A stretch of 36,567 nt of DNA from an uncultured Clostridia bacterium (GCA_944393295.1 CALXZR010000037.1:1-36567); one strand, 5' to 3'; shown: positions 1 through 9,509, counted from the first letter of the stretch. Numbers and translations: made by a program. Notes: a model not told the origin generated them from the sequence alone.

Positions 1-32
1 TTTTTGAAAATATTTGATTATCAGGAGAATTT

Positions 33-809
33 ATGAATAAAAAATTAACAAAAATACTGTTTTATTTAATTGTATATAGTTTTCTTGGTTTTTGTTTAGA
101 AACTATTGTAGGAATATTTACTAAAGGAGTTATAGAAAGTAGACAAAGTTTTGTATTTGGTCCTTTTTGTGTAATTTATGGCATAGGTGCACTTGTTTTA
201 ATTCCTATACTTACAAAATTTAAAGGAAAAAATTTAAAACTGTTTTTCTTTGGAATGTTTTTAGGAAGTCTGGTTGAGTATTTAGGTAGTTTTATTGGTG
301 AAAAGCTATTAGGTTTTATCTGGTGGAATTACTCTAATATGTTTTTAAATATTAATGGAAGAACCAGTTTATTTTATGCAATATGTTGGGGAATAATTAG
401 TATTATATTAATAAATTATTTAAATCCTAAAGTTGATTCATTTTACAATTATTTAATAAGCAAGCTTTCTTTTTCAAAATTTCAAGCTATAACTAATACA
501 TTAGCAGTTCTTTTTGCTCTTGACGCCTTAGTTAGTGGAATTGCATTAAATAATTTTTATAATAATACAATAAATAACTATAATATTGGAACTCCTTTTG
601 AACTTTCGTATTTAGAAAGCTTTTCTAATATATATAAAGATAGCAAGCTTGAAGAATTTATTAATACAAATTTCTCAAAAGAAAAAATGATTAAAATTTA
701 TCCAAATATACTTATACCAACTGTATCTGGTAACTATATTAATGTTGATACTTTAGTTGCAGATGTAGAACCTTATTATTTTAAAGTTTTTGAATTATCC
801 GCAAAATAG
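33..809 (+). CDS. Polytopic membrane protein, putative ABC transporter permease (CmpB-like)
   Basis: A 258-residue, strongly hydrophobic protein with about five or six membrane segments: residues about 8-28, 42-60, 70-92, 112-130 and 152-172. The N-terminal half carries the motif set of the CmpB-type putative permease family (PF06541): YSFLGFCLET near residue 16, a conserved FGPFCVIYG at 43, and SLVEYLGSF near 80. The last ~80 residues are less hydrophobic and probably lie outside or at the membrane face. The start is supported by AGGAGA at 23-28, four bases before the ATG. It is the only + gene at this end and converges on the LRR gene, sharing a terminator with it. No ATPase is adjacent, so actual transport is unproven. 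The family call is from recognisable motifs; the function is unknown. Confidence 0.8.
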   Translation: MNKKLTKILFYLIVYSFLGFCLETIVGIFTKGVIESRQSFVFGPFCVIYGIGALVLIPILTKFKGKNLKLFFFGMFLGSLVEYLGSFIGEKLLGFIWWNYSNMFLNINGRTSLFYAICWGIISIILINYLNPKVDSFYNYLISKLSFSKFQAITNTLAVLFALDALVSGIALNNFYNNTINNYNIGTPFELSYLESFSNIYKDSKLEEFINTNFSKEKMIKIYPNILIPTVSGNYINVDTLVADVEPYYFKVFELSAK

Positions 810-810
810 A

Positions 811-840
811 ATAAGCATTTAGATTTTTCTAAATGCTTAT
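811..840. terminator. Bidirectional intrinsic terminator
   Basis: A 12-bp perfect stem (811-822 with 829-840) around a 6-nt loop is followed by TTTTATT on the + strand. On the minus strand it is followed by a weaker T-rich tract. It lies between the convergent stop codons at 809 and 846 and serves both genes. Confidence 0.85.
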
Positions 841-845
841 TTTTA

Positions 846-3676
846 TTACCATCCAGTATGCTCCGTCCAATTATTTATATTTTTTAGTAAGCTCCAATCT
901 GAAATATTTTGATTTTCTGCCATATATAATTTTCTTAATTTTCCATTTTTATTTAAGTTCGCCAAAATTTCTAAATTCTTATATGAAATTGTAGCTCCAC
1001 TCTCATCTACATAAGATGACAAATCATATATTAAGTTTTGTTCTAAATTTAGTTCTTCTAAATTAATTAAATTTTTTAAAGGAAGTAAAGCTGATATTGT
1101 ATTAGCTTTTGCATTTAAATATGTAAGTGAAGTAAGATTTTCAATGCCGGATAAATCCGTTAGTTTATTATTATAATTTAAAGTTAAATTTTTTAAATTA
1201 GTAAGACTACTTACAGCTGTAATATCTGTTAAATTAGAAGTGTAAGAAATATTTAAATTTTCTAATGATTTTAAATACTCTATTCCATCTAAATTAGTTA
1301 AACTTGTATTATATATAACAGAATATCCTCCTAGATTTAAAGTTTTTACTTGACTATTTTTTATATGTTCAAAAACTGATAAGTCACTTAAATTCCCACA
1401 CCTATTAAGATTTAAAGAACTTAAATTTACACAACCTTGCATTGTTTCAAACATATTTTTATATTCAGCCAAAGATGCATAATTTACTGTATCATTATTT
1501 ATATTTAAATATATTAGTTTCGTACATAAACTAAAATCTGGTAATCTACTTATATATGCTAAATCACAACTTTCGATAGAAGCTGGTAACTTTATATTTA
1601 CATCAAAAGCTACTATATTATAAGTTTTCAATTTTATACAATTTTTTAAATCTAAAATATTTTCATTTGAATATCTATTATCGTGCCACCATAAGTCTAA
1701 TTTTGTAATTTCTGTACAATTACTTATCTGAGTAATTAAATTCCAATTTGGACAATAAAAGCCTCTTGTTAATCCAAACCAATATCCTGTTGTACTGCCT
1801 AACCTTGAAATAGTTTGTTGTATAGTAGTAATATCTATTTTATCATTATCTATTCCTAAAACTCCCATTTTAGTTAAACTATTTAGTTTTTCTAAATTAG
1901 TAACTGAAGTTCCTCTTAAATCTAATTCTACTAGATTTGCCATATTACTTACGAAATCAATATTATTTAATAGACTTATATTCCATAATCTTAAATATTT
2001 CATTGCTGTCATGGTAGATAAAACTTCGTTAATTTTCTGTGTTATTATACTTGAATCTGTAATTTTATTTCCGCTATCAGTTAATACCAAATTTGTTAAA
2101 TTTAAATGAGTCATTTTATTTTTGCCTTTTAAAGTAGAAAATAAATCTACATCAAGTTCTTGATTAGATAAATCTAAAATACTGGTATTTTCATCTAGTA
2201 GAGCTAAACTATAATCACTTGAAATTTTATAATTTCCTCCACATTGATTTATAATATTTTTTAATTGACTAACGGCTTCATATTCCATATTTGAACAGCC
2301 ATCTAAATATAAACGATTAATACTTGTACATTCTTTTATATATGAAACCCATCTTATCGGATTATTACTTAAATATAGTAATTGTAAGCTTTTTAAGTTA
2401 ATTATTTTTGATAAAGCATCTGTTTCAGCATTTGCTAAATCACCCTCATTAGCACCTAAATTATTATTATTCGCATGTAAATAAACTAAAGTATTTATAT
2501 TTTCTATTGGTGCTAGAGTTGAAAGTTTATTGCACTCTGCTCTTAATGTAATTAGATTTGTAAAACCAGAAACAAAATCTATATTATCTATCTGATTATT
2601 ATTGACGAATAAATATTTAACTGCCTTCTTCGTTGTTTCACTTAAGTTAGATAGAAAAGATAAATCTGTTATAGAACTTCTTGCAGAACTATTATTGAAA
2701 CTATAAGTAAAATATGGACTATTATTAAAATATTCATAACCAAATATTCCAAATTTTTCTAAATTACTTAAATTTGCATTAGCAATTCCTTTATCTGTAC
2801 TACACAAGATTTGTACTTGTTCATTGGTAGAATTTCTTATATAAAATTCTTGTAAATTTGTTAATTTTCCAATTGATGAATAATCTTGAAATTTACAATT
2901 ATCTAAATATACATAACGTATTTTTGATGCATTTTCAATGCCTTTTATAGTTTCTAAATTTAGATTTCTTAATGTTATTGATTCAAGAGAAACAAAATTA
3001 TATAAGTCATTAAAATTTTCAATTCCATCTGTTTCTGTTATTGTTAAGCTTTTTATACTTTTTAATTCTTCTGCGGTTACTGTACTACTTTCATCTCCTT
3101 TTACTAACTTTGCAAAACTACTACCTGCAGGAAAAACTTCTCTTGTTGGATTATCATTATCAAATTCAGTTGCTCCTAATACACTTTCTTTTCCATCTGA
3201 GCAATAATATACTTTTAAATCTTTAGTTACCCCATAAACATCCTTCATTTGACTATATGAACTATAATCTTTATCTCCGGCATCTCCGCCTTTTAATTGT
3301 GATTTTATTTCATCTGGCAATCCATCTTTATTAATAAAAAAATGAATTTGACCATCACTATCTACAATATAACCTAGTGGTGCATCTCTAAAAAACCAAT
3401 TTGGCTCCATATTTTTCAAAGCTTGAACTTTACTTTCTTCATTTGCCATTTCCTCATAGTGTTCTACATAATAAGAATTTAAATATTCTTCTAACATTGC
3501 CACACTTTGCATATAAGTTGCATTCTGAGCCTGAGTAATTATTCCATTATCTCCGAATTACTGCATTTAAGCTTACTCCTGCTAATATTAGCATTACTAT
3601 TATTGATATTACTAAAGCTATTAAAGTTATTCCGTTTTCTTTGCTTTAAGTTTTGAAATGATTTTCTTTCGTTCAT
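846..3676 (-). CDS. Secreted leucine-rich-repeat protein with prepilin-like N-terminus; needs two +1 shifts at CGGA
   Basis: The continuous frame covers 846-3512, but the gene clearly begins at ATG 3676, nine bases after AGGAGG (3686-3691). Read straight, that start meets stops. If one C is skipped at 3634 and one at 3555, a single 942-residue protein results. Its N-terminus is MNERKSFQNLKQRK, then GITLIALVISIIVMLILAGV, then SLNAVIGDNGIITQAQ, the standard type IV prepilin-like signal and helix of clostridial surface proteins; the G at residue 15 is the prepilin-peptidase G(-1). Residues about 55-200 are a non-repetitive domain. From about 200 to the end run many LRR units of the LxxLxxLxLxxN type. 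Leucine-rich repeats usually bind protein ligands; the location is expected to be the cell surface. It stands alone, separated from pheT by a terminator. The protein class is secure; the ligand is unknown. Confidence 0.85.
3552..3555 (-). other. CGGA +1 recoding site 2 (Gly41 of the LRR/prepilin protein)
   Basis: Minus-strand frame GTA ATT CGG AGA TAA stops at once. Skipping the C at 3555 gives GTA ATT GGA GAT AAT GGA, that is V-I-G-D-N-G, the usual sequence after the pilin-like helix, and joins the long downstream frame. Confidence 0.75.
3631..3634 (-). other. CGGA +1 recoding site 1 (Gly15 of the LRR/prepilin protein)
   Basis: Minus-strand frame AGA AAA CGG AAT must become AGA AAA (C) GGA ATA ACT to give R-K-G-I-T. 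The glycine is the residue before the prepilin peptidase cleavage site. The extra base is the C complementary to position 3634. Confidence 0.75.
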
Positions 3677-3715
3677 TTAAGCTTTCCTCCTAAGTTTATT
3701 TTCTATTTTTAGTTA

Positions 3716-3741
3716 GGAGAAAAGAATCTAGTCTTTTCTCC
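3716..3741 (-). promoter_or_regulatory. 5'-UTR hairpin before the LRR gene
   Basis: Perfect 10-bp arms (3716-3725 with 3732-3741) enclose a 6-nt loop, 24 bases upstream of the AGGAGG of the LRR gene. No U-tract follows, so it is not an obvious terminator. It could protect the mRNA or bind a regulator. A possible -10 TATAAT lies at 3885-3890 (minus) without a convincing -35. Confidence 0.4.
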
Positions 3742-3836
3742 ATCAATCCATAAAAAACAAACATGTCTAATGACTTTTGCTTTTTCTTGAAAGGAAACCA
3801 TTTCAAAACTTCTCTTATTTTATTTTTATGGATTAT

Positions 3837-4024
3837 CCTTAAGTCCAATACTTAAAGAAATTAAAATAATTTTGAAATAGCTTTATTATAAGATTTTATA
3901 TAAATTTTTCTTTTTCAAATTTTCCTATTTTTATAATTAATTTTTATTTTCGATATTGACTTTAACTCTTGGCAATGATAGAATTTAAGCAAATAAAAAA
4001 GAGCCTTAAGTATTGGACTTAAGG
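3837..4024. repeat. Inverted 21-bp repeat pair in the pheT-LRR gap
   Basis: The 21 bases at 3837-3857 match the reverse complement of 4004-4024 (the core of the pheT terminator) with one mismatch. The two copies bracket about 145 bp of A+T-rich DNA. This could be a small MITE-like relic or a duplicated terminator. The whole gap 3677-4121 holds no gene that I can support. Confidence 0.45.
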
Positions 4025-4027
4025 CTC
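4001..4027. terminator. Intrinsic terminator after pheT
   Basis: A 10-bp perfect stem (4001-4010 with 4018-4027) around a 7-nt loop, flanked by six A on one side and six T on the other, so it can act in both directions. It ends the pheST transcript 95 bases after the pheT stop. Confidence 0.85.
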
Positions 4028-4121
4028 TTTTTTGTATTAACTTTAAATTATCTTTCTACTATTTTTTTAACACTCCAAAAAACAATTGAACTTTGAGGAA
4101 CATCCTCAAAGTTCAAAATAA

Positions 4122-6530
4122 CTATTTTCTAAGTTCTGCACCAAATGTTTTTTCTAATTCTGCAATTATCTCCTCCATTGCCTTGTTTATTTCGTCATCA
4201 GTTAAAGTTCTATCTTTTGCTCTAAATTTTAAGCTATATGCAACGCTCTTCTTTTTGTCTCCTAATTTTTCATTTCTATAAACATCAAATAATTTAGCTT
4301 CTTCAAGTATCTTTTTTGCTTTTCTTGTAATTATTTTTTCTATTTGAGCAACCTCAATACTTTCATCTATTAACATTGCAATATCTCTTTCAACAGCTGG
4401 ATATTTTGGAACTTCAACATATTTTCTCTCTACTCTTGCATATTTTACTAACTTATCCATTGATATTTCAGCAACATATACTCTACTTGATATATCATAA
4501 TTTTCACTTACTTCTGGATGAATTTCTCCAAGAGTTGCTACTACATCTTTTCCAATACAAATTTTTGCTGTTTTTCCTGGATGGTATGAAGGATTTGTTT
4601 TTTCAGCCATTACTTCATATTTTAATACTGAAGAAACTTTAAATACTGTTTCTACTAAACCTTTTAGCACATAAAAATCTATATTATCTCCATAGCAACC
4701 AATTGTAACTATCATTTCTTCAGTAGGATTTTTTCCTTCTGCTATCTGGTTGTCTATATCTTTATATACTCTTGATATATCAAAAAGTGCTACATCTTTA
4801 TTCTTTTTAGCATTATTGGTTGCTAATGTTTGCATCATACTTGGCAATGTTGTTGTTCTCATTACTGAATAATCTTCACTTAATGGATTTCTTAGTTTAA
4901 TAGTTTGACTTCTTAAATCACTATCTTCTGCTATGCAACATTTATCTAAGTCACTTGGATTGTAAAAGCCATAAGTATAAATTTCACTTAGTCCTTTACT
5001 TACTAAAGCTTCTTTTATCTTATCTTGAATTTTTTGAGCTTTTGTACGTATTCCAAGTGTTGTTTCTGCTTCTATTAAAGTACTTCCAATTTTATCATAT
5101 CCATAAAAACGAGCTACTTCTTCAGCCACATCTGCTACACACTCTATATCAGTTCTAAAATATGGAGGTATTACATATCCATTTTCTACTTTCATGTCTA
5201 GCTTTTGCAAAATTTCTATCATAGATTTTTCAGAAAGCTCTACTCCTAGCAAATTATTAATTCTAGCTACATCTAATTTTACTTGTGGTATATTTTGTTT
5301 AGTTGGATATACATCTACTTTTTCTTTTACTTCTTCTCCTGCACCAATTTGCACTACTAATTCTACAGCTCTATTAGCTGCTCTTAATGCATTTTCTGGA
5401 GATAAACCTTTTTCGTATCTACTTGAAGCTTCTGTTCTTAAGCCTACTTTTTTAGCTGTTTTACGAACGCTTCCTCCATTAAATACAGCTGATTCAAAAA
5501 CAACTGTTGTTGTTCCTTCTTCTATTTCTGAGTTTAGTCCACCCATTACACCTGCAATTGCAACAGCTCTTTTATCATCTGCAATTACTAGCATTGAATC
5601 GTCTAATTGTCTTTCTTGTTCATCTAAAGTTGTTATTTTTTCACCTTTTTCTGCTCTTCTTACTGTAATGTGTTTTCCTTCTATAGAATTAATATCAAAA
5701 GCATGCATTGGTTGACCAAGTTCTAGCATTACATAGTTTGTAATATCTACAATATTGTTTATGCTTCTTACTCCACAAGCTTCCAATCTTCTTTTCATCC
5801 AATTTGGAGATTCACCTATTTTTACATTTTTTACTACTCTTGCTATATAGCGATAACACAAATCTGGTGCCGTAATTTTTACTGTTAATCCTTCTATGTT
5901 ATCTTTGTTTTCAACTGGCATATCCATTAAATCTTTTCTTGGATTTTTAAATTCTTTATTTAAAGATACAGCAGTTTCTCTTCCTAGACCCTCTATTGAT
6001 AAACAATCTGGTCTATTTGGTGTAATTTCAAAATCAATAACATCTTCTTTTAATTCTAAAACTTCTACTACATCTTTACCTAAATCATTTTCCATTTCTT
6101 TTGGTAAAATCATTAAACCATTTTCTATTTGATTTGGAAATCTTGTTACTGGAATATTTAATTCTCCACAAGAGCACATCATTCCACAAGATTCTACTCC
6201 TCTTAAAATACCTTTTTTAATTTTTACATTACCTGGTAATTCAGATCCATCTTTAGCAACTGCAACTATATCTAGAGCTTTTACATTTGGTGCTCCTGTT
6301 ACTATCTGTAGTTTTTCTGTTCCTACATCTACTTGGCATACTACCAAATGATCTGAATCTGGATGTTTTTCGACAGATAAAACCTTTCCTATAACAACAT
6401 TTTTTATATCATTTCCTCTTGAATCTATTGTTTCTACTTTAGAACCTGTCATTGTTAAGATATCTCCAAGTTCTTTTGCTTCAACATCAATATCTGAATA
6501 TTCTTTTAACCATTCTATACTAGCTTTCAT
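4122..6530 (-). CDS. pheT: Phenylalanyl-tRNA synthetase beta subunit
   Basis: 802 residues, the normal bacterial length. Domains in order: the N-terminal tRNA-binding OB fold, residues about 40-150 (VIGKVLSVEKHPDSDHL, then QIVTGAPNV); the B3/B4 editing domain, about 210-390 (RRLEACGVRSINNIVDITNY, HAFDIN); the B5 domain, about 400-470; the catalytic-like core; and the C-terminal ferredoxin-fold anticodon-binding domain, about 705-800 (YPAVERDIAM at its start). With PheS it forms the cytosolic alpha2-beta2 enzyme that charges tRNA-Phe; the beta subunit holds tRNA and edits mischarged Tyr-tRNA. It follows pheS by 74 bases in one operon under a Phe T-box. Its ribosome binding site is unusual (see 6539-6570). 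Confidence 0.97.
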   Translation of the reverse strand: MKASIEWLKEYSDIDVEAKELGDILTMTGSKVETIDSRGNDIKNVVIGKVLSVEKHPDSDHLVVCQVDVGTEKLQIVTGAPNVKALDIVAVAKDGSELPGNVKIKKGILRGVESCGMMCSCGELNIPVTRFPNQIENGLMILPKEMENDLGKDVVEVLELKEDVIDFEITPNRPDCLSIEGLGRETAVSLNKEFKNPRKDLMDMPVENKDNIEGLTVKITAPDLCYRYIARVVKNVKIGESPNWMKRRLEACGVRSINNIVDITNYVMLELGQPMHAFDINSIEGKHITVRRAEKGEKITTLDEQERQLDDSMLVIADDKRAVAIAGVMGGLNSEIEEGTTTVVFESAVFNGGSVRKTAKKVGLRTEASSRYEKGLSPENALRAANRAVELVVQIGAGEEVKEKVDVYPTKQNIPQVKLDVARINNLLGVELSEKSMIEILQKLDMKVENGYVIPPYFRTDIECVADVAEEVARFYGYDKIGSTLIEAETTLGIRTKAQKIQDKIKEALVSKGLSEIYTYGFYNPSDLDKCCIAEDSDLRSQTIKLRNPLSEDYSVMRTTTLPSMMQTLATNNAKKNKDVALFDISRVYKDIDNQIAEGKNPTEEMIVTIGCYGDNIDFYVLKGLVETVFKVSSVLKYEVMAEKTNPSYHPGKTAKICIGKDVVATLGEIHPEVSENYDISSRVYVAEISMDKLVKYARVERKYVEVPKYPAVERDIAMLIDESIEVAQIEKIITRKAKKILEEAKLFDVYRNEKLGDKKKSVAYSLKFRAKDRTLTDDEINKAMEEIIAELEKTFGAELRK

Positions 6531-6538
6531 TTTATTTT

Positions 6539-6570
6539 TATGTTAGTTTTTACCTAACATATCCTCCTTT
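6539..6570 (-). promoter_or_regulatory. pheT ribosome binding site with intervening hairpin and 5-codon minicistron
   Basis: The only good Shine-Dalgarno for pheT, AAAGGAGG at 6563-6570, lies 32 bases before the pheT ATG, too far for direct use. Between them is an 8-bp perfect hairpin (6539-6546 with 6554-6561, loop of 7). Folding it would leave about 9-11 effective bases between SD and ATG. The SD is also ideally placed for an ATG at 6558-6560 that begins a five-codon frame (M-L-G-K-N, stop at 6543). Either hairpin-bridged initiation or termination-reinitiation could set PheT output relative to PheS. Confidence 0.5.
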
Positions 6571-6604
6571 CTTAGTAAAGCTATAAAATTTTTATATACA
6601 TTTA

Positions 6605-7624
6605 TTAGAATTGTTTTAAAAAGCGAACATCATTCTCATATAATAAACGCAAATCATCAATTCCAAATTTTGCCATTGCAATTCTTTCTACACCAAAACC
6701 AAAAGCAAAACCTGAATACTCTTCTGGATCAATTCCACAATTTTTTAGTACATTTGGATGAACCATTCCACATCCTAAAAGCTCTATCCAGCCTTCACCT
6801 TTACAAACTCTACAACCTTTTCCTCCACATACAAAGCAAGATACATCTGCTTCTGCAGAAGGTTCTGTAAATGGGAAGTGGTGTGGTCTAAATCTAACCT
6901 TTGTATTTGGACCTAAACATTTTGTAGCAAATTCTTCTAAAGTTCCTTTTAAGTCTGACATTCTTATATTTTTATCTACTACTAATCCTTCTACTTGATG
7001 GAATACTGGTGAATGTGTAGCATCTAATGTATCAGAACGATAAACAGCACCTGGGCAAATTATTTTTATTGGTGGTTTTTGGTTTTCCATAACTCTTGCT
7101 TGTACTGGTGAAGTTTGTGTTCTTAATATTACATCTTCTGTAATATAAAAAGTGTCTTGCAAATCTCTCGCTGGATGATCTGCTGGTGTATTTAGTTGAT
7201 CAAAATTGTAATGTGTTGTTTCAACCTCTGGACCATCAGCTATACTATATCCCATACCTAAAAAAATCTCTTTAACTTCATCAATTATTTGTGTTATTGG
7301 ATGACTAGAGCCTATATTTACATTTTTACTAGGCATTGTTACATCAATTTTTTCTTTTTCTAATCTTTTTTCTAATTGCTTTGCTTTCAAATTGTTTTCT
7401 GCTTCTAAAATAGCTTTTTCTATTTCGTCTCTTAATTCATTTACTAGACTTCCAATTTTTGGTCTTTCCTCAGCAGATAAAGAACCTAATCCTTTAAGAA
7501 TAGAAGTAAGTTCACTTTTCTTTCCTAAATATTTTACCTTTAGTTCTTGCAATTCTTGTAGATTTTGTATCTCCACAAGTTTTTCTTTTGCGGCTTTTCT
7601 GATTTCTTCAATCTTTTCTTTCAT
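6605..7624 (-). CDS. pheS: Phenylalanyl-tRNA synthetase alpha subunit
   Basis: 339 residues, normal length. Residues 1-90 form the N-terminal coiled coil. The class II catalytic domain follows, with motif 1 region [12 protein letters not shown] (about 150-161), motif 2 region HQVEGLVVD, the substrate-pocket [14 protein letters not shown], and motif 3 [13 protein letters not shown] near 307-319. The [17 protein letters not shown] segment is the metal-binding-like insertion seen in many bacterial PheS proteins. It activates Phe and transfers it to tRNA-Phe together with PheT. The start is supported by GGAGGGA seven to eight bases before the ATG. First gene of pheST, controlled by the upstream T-box. 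Confidence 0.97.
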   Translation of the reverse strand: MKEKIEEIRKAAKEKLVEIQNLQELQELKVKYLGKKSELTSILKGLGSLSAEERPKIGSLVNELRDEIEKAILEAENNLKAKQLEKRLEKEKIDVTMPSKNVNIGSSHPITQIIDEVKEIFLGMGYSIADGPEVETTHYNFDQLNTPADHPARDLQDTFYITEDVILRTQTSPVQARVMENQKPPIKIICPGAVYRSDTLDATHSPVFHQVEGLVVDKNIRMSDLKGTLEEFATKCLGPNTKVRFRPHHFPFTEPSAEADVSCFVCGGKGCRVCKGEGWIELLGCGMVHPNVLKNCGIDPEEYSGFAFGFGVERIAMAKFGIDDLRLLYENDVRFLKQF

Positions 7625-7666
7625 TTTTATCCCTCCACTTTATATTGAATTTTCAGATAATTTTTT

Positions 7667-7857
7667 ATATTCTTAGGAAAGTCATCCACGATAGTGGTGA
7701 GTTTCCTTAGAATATAATTATGGAAGAATTAGATTTTCTTACGTGGCTTTGCCACTTAGAAAATTCTATTCTTGTTTTTTATAGATTACTAAACTTATCT
7801 ATATCAATAATGTTAGATTCGATAGAAACATATAATCCAATTTCTATTTTCTAACAT
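7667..7857 (-). other. Three extra hairpins between T-box terminator and pheS
   Basis: After the T-box terminator, the 240-base stretch before pheS folds into three long imperfect hairpins: 7667-7715 (14-bp outer stem with one mismatch plus an inner CCAC/GTGG stem), 7730-7768 (18-base arms, 3-nt loop), and 7810-7857 (17-19-base arms with a bulge). They are not part of the standard T-box architecture and have no U-tract. The last could also encode a 14-codon peptide from an ATG near 7857, but no ribosome binding site precedes it. Function unknown. Confidence 0.5.
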
Positions 7858-7862
7858 AAAAC

Positions 7863-8128
7863 AAAAAATCCTATATGCCAATTTGACATATAGGACGATT
7901 AGTTCATACCGTGTTACCACCTAAATTCATTATAATCTATTAGATTATAACCTCATTTTGCTATAACGTTGCAACCGCTTTTACCTACTATTTATTCAAT
8001 AAAAGACCTAAAAAGTGAAATTTCAGTAAAACTTATATAAATAGGCTTTCAGCGTGGTCACCTATTCTCTCTAAATATAATTTACTTTTACCTACTTTGC
8101 TTTTTCAAACGGTTTATTTTGAAATTAT
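7863..8128 (-). promoter_or_regulatory. T-box leader of pheST (tRNA-Phe sensing)
   Basis: The minus strand reads AGGTGGTAACACGGTA at 7907-7922, the T-box core that pairs with the tRNA acceptor end. It is followed by a terminator hairpin (7869-7877 with 7887-7895) and six U residues (7863-7868). Upstream lies Stem I with its AGAGAGAA start and a GGTGACC segment. A TTC followed by A at 8017-8019 is a good candidate Phe specifier. Uncharged tRNA-Phe would stabilise the antiterminator and allow pheST transcription. Confidence 0.9.
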
Positions 8129-8134
8129 GTTAAT

Positions 8135-8163
8135 AATATAACATAGTTACTTAAAAAAATCAA
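8135..8163 (-). promoter_or_regulatory. Sigma-A promoter of pheST
   Basis: TTGATT (8158-8163), a 17-bp spacer, and TATATT (8135-8140) on the minus strand, placing transcription start just before the T-box Stem I. Confidence 0.7.
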
Positions 8164-8187
8164 GCTTTTAGATGATTTTTGTTTTTT

Positions 8188-8388
8188 CTATTCTCTTTCA
8201 TCTGGTTCTTCTTGTCTATTTTGAGTATTGTCCATTTTTAACTGTTCTTCTCTATCTCTATCTTTTTGATCTTTATAAGCCTGTCTTGCACGTTCTTCAA
8301 TACTGTCTATATACGGCCTATATTCCTCTGCTGCTTTACCTGCGGCATCTTTTGCTTGTTTCTTAAAAGCTTCAAAATCTTTGTTCAT
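8188..8388 (-). CDS. Small highly charged protein, unknown function
   Basis: 66 residues, almost entirely charged or polar and predicted helical (MNKDFEAFKKQAKDAAGKAA at the start, then E/R/K/D/Q-rich to the end). It has no signal peptide or membrane segment. It begins five bases after the stop of the coiled-coil gene 8394-9275 and is the last gene of a three-gene operon. I do not recognise a family. Low complexity means the biological role cannot be guessed, but ribosome binding site AGGGG and tight spacing support a real gene. Confidence 0.7.
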   Translation of the reverse strand: MNKDFEAFKKQAKDAAGKAAEEYRPYIDSIEERARQAYKDQKDRDREEQLKMDNTQNRQEEPDERE

Positions 8389-8393
8389 TCATT

Positions 8394-9275
8394 CTACCCC
8401 TTTACATTTGCAAGTTCTGTCTCTCTAAACTCTTTTACTAAATTGTTTAGAGGAGTAATTACATTTTTATGAATAAGTTTAGTTGTATTAAATTTACTCA
8501 TAAAAAATCTTTTTATTTTAGTAAATGCTCTTGGTCTTTTTACATTTATAGCAATCCATTTTTCGCCCATTTCCATAGCATTCATTAAACTTTGATATTT
8601 TCTTTCGTTAATTTTATTTATTTCTTCATCTATAAGTTTTATTTCTTTTTCTATGTTTTGAATTACTTCAGCATTTTTATTTGAATCTTCTTTTGCTTTC
8701 ATAACATTATTTTCTAATTTCTCATCTACTTCTTGTTTAATATCCTGCACATCTTGAGCTTTATTGTACAAACTTACATCTATATAATCTTTATTTTGAT
8801 TTTTAACATTAATTTTTTCAAATAGACTTTTTACACCTTTAGAAATCTTTAAGGTTATATTTTCTTTTTCATCTACTTTTTTCTCTGTTTTTTGAATTAA
8901 TATTTCATCTTTCATTAAAAGACCTAATTTTTTAGTATCTAATTCAACTTTTTTTAATATTAACTGTTCAATTTTTTCATCGTAAAATTCACTAAGTTCT
9001 ATTAATGCTGTTTCATAGTTTGTTAATGCATCTAAAATTTCTGCTTTCGTGCTATCATAATTTTTAGAATTTTCATTATATTTTGGATTTATGTTTTTTA
9101 TTTCTAATGTTATAGCATTTAATTTCGAATTTACTTTTGTATTTATTGTTTCTGTGGAAATTTTATCTGTTAAAGCTCTATTTACAATTGCCTCCATTTG
9201 GATATTTTCTGAATTTTTATTCCATATTTTTTCTAAAACCATAGCGATATATTGCTCGTTTATGTTTTTATCCAC
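8394..9275 (-). CDS. Coiled-coil protein, unknown function
   Basis: About 293 residues. A longer frame can be opened at TTG 9290, but the sequence GGAGG at that point is better read as the Shine-Dalgarno for GTG 9273-9275, eight bases downstream, so I place the start there. The protein is Lys/Glu/Asn-rich and mostly helical, with long heptad-like stretches around residues 80-150 and 185-235. It has no membrane segment. A more basic C-terminal part (about 235-280) contains RPRAFTKIKRFFMSKF. It is the middle gene between a 47-residue protein and the 66-residue charged protein. It resembles structural or partner proteins of toxic-anion-resistance type in general shape only; I do not assign a family. 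Confidence 0.7.
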   Translation of the reverse strand: MDKNINEQYIAMVLEKIWNKNSENIQMEAIVNRALTDKISTETINTKVNSKLNAITLEIKNINPKYNENSKNYDSTKAEILDALTNYETALIELSEFYDEKIEQLILKKVELDTKKLGLLMKDEILIQKTEKKVDEKENITLKISKGVKSLFEKINVKNQNKDYIDVSLYNKAQDVQDIKQEVDEKLENNVMKAKEDSNKNAEVIQNIEKEIKLIDEEINKINERKYQSLMNAMEMGEKWIAINVKRPRAFTKIKRFFMSKFNTTKLIHKNVITPLNNLVKEFRETELANVKG

Positions 9276-9302
9276 TTTTTCCACCTCCAACTCTTTTGTT
9301 TA

Positions 9303-9446
9303 CTATCTTTTAATTATTTTCTTTCCTTGTTCAAAATTTGTATTTTTAGAAATTTCTATTTTTTGAAGGAGTTGCTTCATTTCTTCTGTTGTCATATAGT
9401 CTAAATTATAAATTTTATTATCATATACAACTGTTCCTAATTTCAT
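9303..9446 (-). CDS. Small 47-residue protein, unknown
   Basis: An ATG at 9446 follows AGGAGGAG with good spacing and opens 47 codons ending TAG at 9303: MKLGTVVYDNKIYNLDYMTT, then a helical E/K/Q-rich tail. It is the first gene of the operon 8188-9446, directly behind a strong promoter, and the next gene begins 27 bases on. No family recognised. The start, promoter and operon position support expression. Confidence 0.7.
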   Translation of the reverse strand: MKLGTVVYDNKIYNLDYMTTEEMKQLLQKIEISKNTNFEQGKKIIKR

Positions 9447-9509
9447 AAAAAACTCCTCCTAAATTCTCTTTTTCTCTTGTAAATTAGATTTTTAAAACCC
9501 TATAATATA

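Noticed and set aside
3716..3860. A c-di-GMP or other known riboswitch in the LRR leader
   Set aside because: The hairpin lacks the conserved bases of any riboswitch class I know.
2938..5715. Plus-strand frames within the LRR and pheT genes, some over 150 codons
   Set aside because: They lie opposite securely identified genes, have low-complexity composition and no ribosome binding sites.
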